From positions 2,020,456 to 2,084,455 of the forward strand of contig CM060062.1 of the NCBI GenBank assembly GCA_030533445.1: DNA of 64,000 nt, given 5' to 3'. This document shows, one piece after another, positions 55,924 through 64,000 of this stretch (positions within the stretch are counted from its first letter, which is position 1; every line of letters begins with the position of its first letter). The DNA comes from Cyprinodon diabolis. Its lineage: Eukaryota; Chordata; Actinopteri; Cyprinodontiformes; Cyprinodontidae. Below the pieces are notes generated by a model, which saw nothing but the letters and a program-made list of their open reading frames with translations, searched no databases and was not told where the DNA came from. The position numbers were made by a program, and so were the translations under genes.

Positions 55924-56729
55924 TAAGGGTGCACAAAATAATCCTCATGACGATGCATCGCGATTCTAATTTTTGTGATCTACTGCATCGATTCTTGCCT
56001 TCAAGAATCGATTATAAAAAAAAATTAACAAATAAAATCCATGAATGGTTGGCGCACATCATCCAAACCAAGTGGAATACAACTTCCAGTCCAGCAGATG
56101 TCGCTGCGGATGTGTTGACGCCCGCTGCCTTGAGTCACGAGCATTTCTGGCCGCGGGATACTGAGACGAGTCATTCGTAAACAAAATATGGAGGAGACTG
56201 AGAAAATTCACCCTGCTTGGATGCATTTTGGCTTTAAAACAAAGAAGGTAAAAATGAAATTGATATGACGCACCTAATTTGCAAAAGGGGAAATATAGAA
56301 TTGAATGTTTTCATTTCATTGGTTTAAAGGACCACTGAGGCCATGTAAACGGCACTGATTATCCTTATTTTGTTATTTTAAGTTTGATGAATCCTAAGAT
56401 CTTTTTGTCAGTGTGTCCACGCCAGTAGTAGTAATATTTGTGTCCAGTATTTGTTTCCATGGCAACACCTCCAAAAGTCATTTCAATAAATACAGCTATG
56501 TATGAATTCAGTTGCTTTCAGTTATGCATCAATTGAAGACACGATCCAGATCACACCCAGCCAGTCAGCCACTGGTAAGGGCTGGATCTTTTTCCTACAG
56601 TGTTCAGTGAAAATATCGCAACGCATCGCAATATTTCCAGTATCGTGATGCATCGTGATAGAATTGCATTGTGGCATGTGAATCGTGATTCGAATCGAAT
56701 CATGACTTATTTGCCAATACCCACCCCTA
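55924..56729. mobile_element. non-autonomous hAT element
   Basis: 806 bp, TAAGGGTG at one end and CACCCCTA at the other, flanked by CTCGCCAC (55916-55923) and CTCGCCAT (56730-56737), an 8-bp duplication with one change. Both subterminal regions are rich in ATCG/CGAT words ('gatgcatcgcgattc', 'gtgatgcatcgtgat'), typical of fish hAT termini. No coding exon. Confidence 0.85.
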
Positions 56730-56737
56730 CTCGCCAT

Positions 56738-57416
56738 GACGGAAAATGTATGGATCTTGTGCCCTTCTGCCTGTTTCTAATAGCACCTTGGGAAACTGAC
56801 CCAATAGCTGACATCAAAACAGTGCTCAGTCCATTCAAAGGTGAATTCCACCTCTTTAGATTTGGATGGATGGATCTGATCCTGAAAGATATTGACTTGC
56901 AGCAACATCTCAGTGAATTGATGGGAAGCGAAACGTCTTCAAACTTGGAAACAAAGTCCAGTGGATTGTTTTTTTTGAATGTTATTGGTATGTTGGCTAT
57001 AGTTAATGTGTTGAGTGACCATTATTTTTTTTTTTTACAGTACTTTGCTGTTTTTACCGACCTTTCATACGGTGGCCCACTGTGGCCATGAAGCTTCAGC
57101 GGAAAATCAGTCTGGAAGACTCTTATCAGCTTCACCTGAACCACCTGCCATGTCCCTCATTCAGCTCCACCCAATCAACTCAGGGGCCGCACCTTCTCCG
57201 AAGCCAATCATCTTTCAAAATGCCCTTCATTTAGCTCCTAGCTTAGCTTCTCTCTCCGGCATGCAAGCATCTCCTCCCTCATTCTCAGTCCCACTCACCG
57301 TCTGGCTTCTTCCACCACCAGTGTCCGGACCCCAGGGAGAGACTACTCTGTTAATTCACAGCATTAAAAGTCTTCTGCCGAGACCCAGGCAGCAAATAAC
57401 TTATTTCATTTATGTC
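56738..57416 (+). repeat. mixed repeat remnants
   Basis: 56925-56965 carries the Penelope-associated 'gaagcgaaacgtcttcaaac...ggaaacaaagtccagtgga'. The rest (57050-57400) is Ser/Pro-rich when translated but shows no family motif or clean splice boundaries. Confidence 0.4.
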
Positions 57417-57545
57417 TTCGTCTGCTTCTGTCTCCTTGAACCCCAGTGGGCCTCAGCAGATGGCCGCCCACACTGAGCCCGGTTCTGCTGGAGGTTTCTT
57501 CCTGTTCAAAGGGAGTTTTTCCTCTCCACTGTCGCTTCAAGCACT
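57417..57545 (+). repeat. L2 3' untranslated fragment, plus strand
   Basis: 'tctgtctccttgaaccccag', 'cctcagcagatggccgccca', 'ggaggtttcttcctgttcaa' and 'tttttcctctccactgtcgc' match 34500-34615 in the same orientation. Confidence 0.88.
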
Positions 57546-60479
57546 GATGCATGTAAACCTGACATCATGAAGGAAGAGATGAAGGAGAAACCTTCACACT
57601 TCACTTTGAACTGCTTATAAACAAAAAGGAACCATGTTGTCTGCTGTCAGAGAACACTAGTATAGATCTGTGTCGTGTAGAGCTGGGATCAGCTCTATGG
57701 GGCTGTCTTAATGCTCACCAACAGTGGAACTTCTCTCTCTGACTGCTGGTTATGGTTTAAGGGTTGATAATGTGAAGGATGAAGACTGGATCTGATCTTA
57801 TCAGGAGTGATCATAGCTTCAATTTGCAATGTTGACAAGAAATTAGAGAAAAAGGTTGAAAACAAGGCAGTGAGACAAAGTCAGCCTGCTGCCTCATGGA
57901 CAATAAATACCGTTGGGAAATTCCTGACTTATCTATCAGCCTTGTGTATGTAAAATGAAGATAGGGGCTGAAATTCCATTCCTGCCTAAGAGAATGCAGC
58001 CGTAAAGGACGGCGGTGTCGCATTAGAGGGTGATCAAAGTCAAAAGGCACTTCTCTCCACGCATGATGCCTCCCTGGATGGAGCTATCAGCCACATGAGC
58101 ACAAACTGACATAAACAGCAGATATGCAGCCTGCAGAGAGAATGCTGAAGCCCAGTTTTTATTGACATAACCACAGACTGACCGGGGGAGCAGAACCGAG
58201 CAGGGCCTCAGCGATCACCTCATCCATAAGGCCGCTATCAGGCCCCCAGCGCGGAGAGACCACAACAGATCCAGGCGCTAAAACCTGCGGTGGTGGGATG
58301 GAGGCCCGTCTTTAGAGGCCGAATAGGAAAAAAATAAAAACAAATCTACTCCTCCCGTCTGCAGCCTGAATAGATGCTTTTATTTTATGTTTGTGCTAAA
58401 GAGGGAGACATGTTTTAGCCTCCAAAATAAAAACATCTGACAATACTTTTCTTCATAAATATATTATTTAAAAAAAGATTTGCCCTTTGATTGTTTATTT
58501 GTTTTTAGGACATGGAGCCAAATCAGGCCTCAAACTTCTGCAACGTCATCATTCTGCAAAAAACACAACATAAAAATAATTAGTAAAAGTGGGTAAACTG
58601 AATAAAATGAAAGAAAAATGTGTTATTTTTGTGTGAAATGAAACAAATAAAAAGCATAATAAATACTGTCAAATAAAATTAATTCTAATTAAAATAAAAT
58701 GAAATTAGACTGATTAATACATTTGATAAAATGAAAGGTGACTTTAAATACAAACGAAAACGAAATGTTTTTAACAACAGAAAGAAAATGTTAATCTGAA
58801 TTGAATCCAATTACATAAATCAATTAAAGTGAAATGATTACATCAGTTTAAATCAAATGTCATAAAGTTTAAGAGGATAGCAGATAAATCTGCTTCTCAA
58901 AATGTGAGGGATTGTTTACTGCTTCACTTTTAACCACAAATATTAAATAATTGGAAGGGAATTTCTAAATCATGTCAATCTGTACTTTATCATTTTAATT
59001 TATTTAAATTTGGGATTTATTTTAGAATGAAATTATGATTCAAAATGACCTTTCTAAGATTTGAATCCTGCTTTCTGTTTCAGCAGCTGACAGATATTAA
59101 TGCTGGAGCAACATATATTTAACATATCAGGTTATTCACACATTCGTTTTTCTTATAATTAACGTTAAAGAAAAATATTTACAGAAAACTAATTGTAATA
59201 AAATAATATTACTGACTTTTGGGTCATTGTAGTCCTGAAAGCAGCCGCTAGAGGGAGCTGTTATTCACACACAAAACATTTTTATGGGCTTTTGGGGAAG
59301 AGATGGGAATTGTTTTTATTTTACATATTAAAATAAAATAAAAAGTTCTTAATGTGATTGAAAGAGTATGTTTTAATTATGATTATAAACTCAAGTTTCG
59401 TGCAAAAGTTTGTAAAAGAGGTCATGTCTTCCTGTTTGGCCTCTGATCTTTAACTCTTCTGATAGTCTAGTTTCCATATCACTATTTCTCATTTATTTTC
59501 CACCCATTTTAAGAGCCTGGCTGCAGGCTGTGCTCGTTTGCTCATGAAAAAATTAAAGAAATTGGAAACATTTGGGCTAAAAAACTGAAAACAGGGATTG
59601 ACAGCCTTATGTCCAAAAAAACAGGGAAAAAAAGAGATGATGAGGATCCTAAATATGATCATGTACTGTTGGTCACATACAGTTTACAGACATTTAAAGT
59701 CATATTTTGGTCTTTTAAACAACAACAAACTCTTCGATTTAAAAGCTGAGTTTATAATTTCCTGATTACATGTTTGGTTTTCTTGCAGAAAATGGGTTTG
59801 ATGATAAAACAGGATCGTTTGTTTGTCTGGCCTTCAGATCCAATCAAGCAGGAGGGTTAATTAATGCATCCATGACGATCAAAGGGACCGCTCGTTATGA
59901 CGCGCTTTCTGTAGAAATGGGTCTTCAAAGAGAAGTGGGCTGGAGACTGTTATCCTGCAGATTTCAAATGTTTTATTCTAATAAAGTAATATCTTATAAT
60001 TTTACCTAATTCTGAAAGAAGTAACTCTGAAAAATTGCAAAAATGTTTATTATTCATGTTATGATTGTTGTTTCAGTTTTTTTTTTATGAATTATCTTAA
60101 TTTGTTTCCCAAATAAACGGAATTTTAAATGTTGGGATTTGTTGTAAATAAAATATGTAAATTAACTGCAGACCAGAAGCAAAACGAACTAAAGCGCCGT
60201 TTGGGTTTTAAATGTTTTATAATTCTCTGCTGTAAAACAATTCCTATTAATTCTGCTCTCTGTGTGCAAAGTGGTTGTTCTGTGCTTTCAGAGAAAAGCC
60301 TTCACATTTATTTCCTTATAATGAAAAACAAAACAAACCTGACTTTTCCTTTCCGGTGCCCGATCCAACCTTCAATTACAAACGTCACCAATAAAGCAGG
60401 AACGGGGAGAAGTTTTATTGCATGTTTGAATGATTTTAGTAAATAATTAAAAACGAAATAATTAAAGGAAAATGAATGA
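57546..60479. other. gata5 upstream intergenic sequence
   Basis: No repeat recognised. 57640-58320 is moderately GC-rich and repeat-free and holds two CTATCAG (GATA-like) words, near 58084 and 58233, so it is a candidate control region. 58321-60470 is AT-rich; its open frames (for example 59770-60009, 60129-60446) show no protein motif. Confidence 0.35.
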
Positions 60480-60842
60480 AGTGGGATCCCGTAAAGGTTT
60501 GGGAGCCTTTAGGGGCCTCAGCTGCAGGGTCCTCCCCCTCCCCTCCACCTTGGCCTACCTCGGAGCGGCTGCTTGCGTCACGTGTTTTCTGGCCGTACAA
60601 ATGATCCAGTAGGAGCGCGCAGAGGAGCACTCCCATATCAGAAATGATCATCAGCAGCAGCAGCTATCTGCAGAGGAGGAGCCGCGCTGCAGCGATCAGG
60701 GGATCCAAAGAAGAGGAAAAGTCAAAGATCTTCCAGCAGCTGCAGCTGCAGCCTTTCTGTGCGCCTGGAGGGAGCAGCTGCGCCCAGCCAGCGGCTCTGC
60801 GCTGAGGACCGGAGCTCTTTATCACCGGACCGTCCTTATCTG
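60480..60842 (+). promoter_or_regulatory. gata5: probable gata5 promoter and non-coding first exon
   Basis: A GC-rich, CpG-containing island in AT-rich DNA, 1.2 kb before the coding exon. A donor-like site GTGAGATAA begins at 60843 after CCTTATCTG, so an untranslated exon ending at 60842 is plausible. It would join the acceptor at 62049 (TTTCAG), which leaves 60 nt of leader before the ATG. Six WGATAR-type words lie at 60664, 60819, 60836, 60846, 60881 and 60917. The start of transcription cannot be placed. Non-coding first exons are known for vertebrate GATA4/5/6 genes. Confidence 0.5.
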
Positions 60843-62049
60843 GTGAGATAAAACCCTGAGAGGCCCGGAGCGGAGCGACTTTATCAACTTTCACAGGAGA
60901 AAATCTCTGCGGGCTGAGATAAATCTGGGACGCTCTCTGGTTCCGTTTGGGTCTGGATGCGACCAGGCTGCGCGCGCCCTGATTGGCTGCTGTTAATCTA
61001 ATTTAATCCGTCTCATGTCACACAGGGTGATGCAGTGAAATATGAGCGATGGGATGAATGATTTATTGACACTTTTTTATTCTCACGCCCTTCCTCTTTT
61101 CTTCTACTCTGTTGGGAACAAAAAATAGTTTTAATTCCGTTTTTTAAAGGAGGGAATTTATATCAAATTGTTTCCCGGTTGAGTCGTTTGCTTTGGAAAT
61201 TACTTCTAAAGTATTTTGATTGTTTGTTTGTTTTTTCTACATTTTATCAACAAGAAAATATATATATATATTTTTTTTTAATGGAAGATAAAACATTTTT
61301 AAAACAAAAGTACAGCATAAAATGGGTTTTGGACACCTGTAACTGTAAAATATTAGTCTACATTAAAATAAATTACATCCCAATAATTTATTTTAATAAA
61401 TAAATTGTCCCTTAAAGTTAAAAATGCTTAATATTTCCGTAAGAAGATGTCGGTTCTAGATGTCAGTTTTAGTTGGAAAATGATTCACAGTAGAAAAATC
61501 TACACTGCAGAAAGTTTAAATCTAAGTAATTCATTTTTTCTTTAAATAAGATAGTAGGCTATACATTCAAAATAAGAAAAAAAAAAACAATTGCATTGTC
61601 TTATTTCAGATGCATAATATTTAATTATCTTATTTTAAGAAAGAAAAAATTATTCCATTGGCAAACTGTTTTATTAACTTACTCAAATTGAAAATAGATA
61701 AAAATAATTTAAGACATTTTGACATATTTCTAGATCGTTTTTTCACTGTACGTTTCAAAAATTAGATGTTTTACATTATTTCATCACATAATTTACAAAT
61801 CAGATCTTATTTTCCGTTTCTTTTTAACATAATGATCCTAATGGAAATTAACAAATAAAATGAGTGATATTTAATTTAGCTAGAAATGTGTTTGATCCTT
61901 TAATTGGTTGTGAAATGTACTGAATATAGATGATGAAATATGAATTAAGATTGAGCTACATAAAATGTGCATAGATTTTTTTTAAATTTTTTATTTTATC
62001 CTGATGGTTTCCTGCAGGTTTAAATCAGATTTTTCCTTTAATGTTTCAG
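60843..62049 (+). other. gata5: probable gata5 intron in the 5' leader
   Basis: AT-rich after the first about 150 bp. Contains a MITE (61501-61750). Ends TTTAATGTTTCAG before the exon at 62050. An upstream ATG at 62041 would lie in the intron if this acceptor is used. Confidence 0.45.
61501..61750. repeat. MITE with TACACTGCA ends
   Basis: TACACTGCAGAAAG to TTTTTTCACTGTA, with interior 'gcattgtcttatttcagatg' and 'attccattggcaaa' matching the copies at 47.1 and 50.9 kb. Lies in the probable gata5 leader intron. Confidence 0.75.
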
Positions 62050-62109
62050 GAGGAGCAGCAGAAGTTTCTCCGGGTCGGACTGACCCAGATCCTCCTGAAG
62101 GCCCCCAGA

Positions 62110-62596
62110 ATGTACCAAAGTCTGGCCCTGTCCTCCAACCAGCCCCCCTACCCCCATGACACCGGGAATTACATCCACCCCTCGGCCAGCTCTCCGGTTT
62201 ACGTCCCCACCAGCAGGGTCCCGGCCATGCTGCCCTCCCTGCCCTACCTGCAGAGCTGCGAGTCCAGCCACCAGAGCCACGGCCTGTCCGGGCCCCACGG
62301 CTGGGCCCAGAGCGCCGCGGACGGCTCCTCCTTCGCTCCCAGCAGCCCTCACCCTCCGCACGGCTTCTCCTACCCTCACAGCCCGCCCGTCAGCGCCAAC
62401 GCCGCGCGGGACGGAGGCTTCCAGGGTCAGTACGGGGGCGCGCTGGTGCGCTCCGTGGGGGGGTCTTATTCCAGCCCGTACGCCTACATGAGCCCGGAGA
62501 TGGCCACGTCTTCCTGGACCCCAGGGCCCTTCGAGAGCGGGGTGGTCAGTCTGCAGGGCCGGCAGGGGGCCCTGAGCGGGCGGAGGTCCAGTCTGG
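62110..62596 (+). CDS. gata5: GATA-binding factor 5, coding exon 1
   Basis: Encodes residues 1-162 plus the first base of codon 163. GATA5 is a nuclear zinc-finger transcription factor that binds WGATAR and drives endoderm and heart development. The start MYQSLALSSNQPPYPHDTGN is the family's typical N-terminus, so the ATG at 62110 is preferred over 62041, which lies before the TTTCAG acceptor. Further hallmarks are 'SPVYVPTSRVPAMLPSLPYL', 'HGFSYPHSPPVSANAARDGG', 'SYSSPYAYMSPEM', 'WTPGPFESGVVSLQGRQGAL' and 'SGRRSSL'; these form the two N-terminal activation regions. The exon ends at a GTGAGT donor, phase 1. GC content is far above the surroundings. The LQGRQGAL-GRRSSL stretch favours gata5 over gata4 and gata6. 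Confidence 0.9.
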
Positions 62597-63799
62597 GTGA
62601 GTGGTTCAAGGAATCATTTTCATTTTATTCCAATTTATCCTAAAATCCAAACTTCCATTTTTTCAAGTTGATATTTTCCGTATGTTTTTTTTTAATTATT
62701 AGCTGGTAAAGGTGTGTTTGGTCACGTGTGAACTCTCCATTCACCTTCATCCTCAGCAGCTTCTGATGCGCCTTTATTTATTCCAGGAGGTGATTCAATC
62801 AGAGCGCCTCCACCAAACGATGCCTCATTAGATTCAGACAATCCACATTCTGCTGAAAACAATCAATTAAAGTGTTAATTTAATCCCAGAACCTCAGAGT
62901 GAGCTGGAATACACACACAGTTGGTGTAGTTCTCACCTGGATCCGCCCACCGCAGGTAGGAGCGTCTGATTGGCACCTCCAGGTTGATCAAAGAGCGACT
63001 TTTAGGCCCTTTATTCCGGGGATGTTTAAAGGATTAATCTGACTTAATCTGTTATAAAGATCCTCAATATTTAGTTTCAAACTTCTTCCAGTTTTGGTTA
63101 AATTGATGCATGAATCGAGTTTCTTTAATTATCACTGTTGTTCTTTGCTTAGTGGTTTATTTATATTTTAATGTTTAAACTCAGCACTACATGCTAAACA
63201 GAAAGTCGGATTTTAAAGCATTTTAGGCATAAAAGAAATTATTCATCAATTAATTCACCTCAGTTTTAATTTAATTTAAATGTATTTTAAAATCATTTAT
63301 AGACATATTTACCAAATGTGAAGCCAACTTCCAGCCATCTTTGGAAAAACCTGAATTAAAGCAGCTGAATAAAATAATTGGATTTAATCTTTAGAAAGGT
63401 TGAAGTTGGGATCAAAGTTTCTCCAATAACTGAGGAAATGTTGAACTTTAGCAGCTCAGTGTTTGTGAGTTTATTAATAACTCACAGATGTCGCCTAAAT
63501 GTCTGAACATCTAAAAAATGTTCATTATGCATTTCCTTTATGCCTCAGAGTTTAATAATAAAAGCGAATATTTCCCTTTAAATAAACTTTGATATCTTTC
63601 TTTTTATTAGTTTTATAACACTTTCCTTGCAAAATAAAAGCAATGAACCAGACACTTTCAGGAGCCGGAAGTCCTCCATCGGATCATTTCAGAGACATTT
63701 ATCTCAAATATGGAAAAATAACGGCAATGCAGTGATTCGACATCCGCTCCGTCAACATTTCAGAGATGACGTCATCCAATCTTCTCTTTCTTTCTTCAG
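62597..63799 (+). other. gata5: gata5 intron 1 of the coding region
   Basis: GTGAGT at the start, a pyrimidine-rich TCTTTCTTTCTTCAG at the end. A consensus CRE-like TGACGTCA lies near 63768. No repeat recognised. Confidence 0.8.
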
Positions 63800-63969
63800 A
63801 GCTGATGGACGACATGCCCACGGAGGGCAGAGAATGCGTGAACTGCGGCTCCGTGTCCACGCCGCTGTGGCGCAGAGACGGAACCGGTCACTACCTGTGC
63901 AACGCCTGCGGCCTCTACCACAAGATGAACGGCATCAACCGGCCGCTCATCAAGCCCCAGAAACGGCTG
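63800..63969 (+). CDS. gata5: GATA-binding factor 5, N-terminal zinc-finger exon
   Basis: 170 nt giving codons 163-219. After '[12 protein letters not shown]' comes the N-finger CVNC-x17-CNAC (Cys 175, 178, 196, 199), with [20 protein letters not shown] intact, then '[17 protein letters not shown]'. This finger binds FOG-type cofactors and stabilises DNA contact; the C-finger must lie in the next exon beyond the window. The [17 protein letters not shown] link fits GATA4/5 rather than GATA6 (which has SKMNG-LSRPL). It ends in phase 0 at GTAAGA (63970). The gene continues to the right, so the product is cut by the window edge. Confidence 0.95.
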
Positions 63970-64000
63970 GTAAGACGGAGCGGAGGCTGTTCTCAGGCCA

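Noticed and set aside
56600..57091. 163-codon ORF
   Set aside because: It begins in the subterminal part of a hAT element and runs through Penelope-type repeat sequence.
62038..62491. Open frames opposite and beside gata5 exon 1
   Set aside because: Shadows of a GC-rich exon; the gata5 frame alone has family motifs and matching splice phases.

Overview
The window is teleost fish genomic DNA, probably percomorph-grade. The evidence is GT-AG introns, a GATA transcription factor with fish-like N-terminal motifs, and a repeat load typical of fish: Tc1, hAT, Kolobok-like, L2, RTE, Penelope-like, Gypsy and a tRNA-derived SINE. I recognise one host gene. Nearly everything else coding is mobile-element sequence.

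Layout. 0-14.5 kb is a transposon-dense block: a Tc1 element (501-1722), a Gypsy RNase H remnant, a Penelope 3' end, a jockey/CR1-like LINE wreck (6.0-7.96 kb), L2 fragments, a Gypsy 3' end with LTR (9.4-10.4 kb), a short TTAA element (11174-11570), L2 ORF1 (11.6-12.25 kb), an RTE 3' end (12.5-13.5 kb) and a foldback TTAA element (13558-14409). 14.4-26 kb is mostly AT-rich unique sequence with scattered L2, Tc1 and LTR fragments.

26068-37570 is the most interesting object: an 11.5 kb DNA transposon with a perfect 16-bp terminal inverted repeat and TTAA target duplications. It carries two convergent multi-exon genes. One is a DDE transposase on the plus strand. The other, on the minus strand, encodes the cysteine-rich C-terminal 'ballast' domain otherwise known from the P2X7 receptor. 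An L2 LINE, itself carrying a Gypsy 5' end (LTR plus repeat-rich gag-like ORF), is nested in one transposase exon.

38.6-42.7 kb holds inverted copies of an unnamed element exon, a 27/28-bp minisatellite, and a palindrome-rich foldback element nested inside a wider inverted repeat. 45.4-52.4 kb is a large inverted duplication whose arms each carry a THAP zinc-finger exon. 53.6-57.5 kb holds two non-autonomous hAT elements, a Penelope GIY-YIG end and an L2 piece.

57.5-64 kb is the promoter side and 5' half of gata5 on the plus strand: a probable non-coding exon near 60.8 kb, coding exon 1 at 62110-62596 and the N-finger exon at 63800-63969. The gene runs off the window. GATA motifs cluster around the probable first exon.

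All assignments come from reading the sequence and recalling family motifs. No database search was run.
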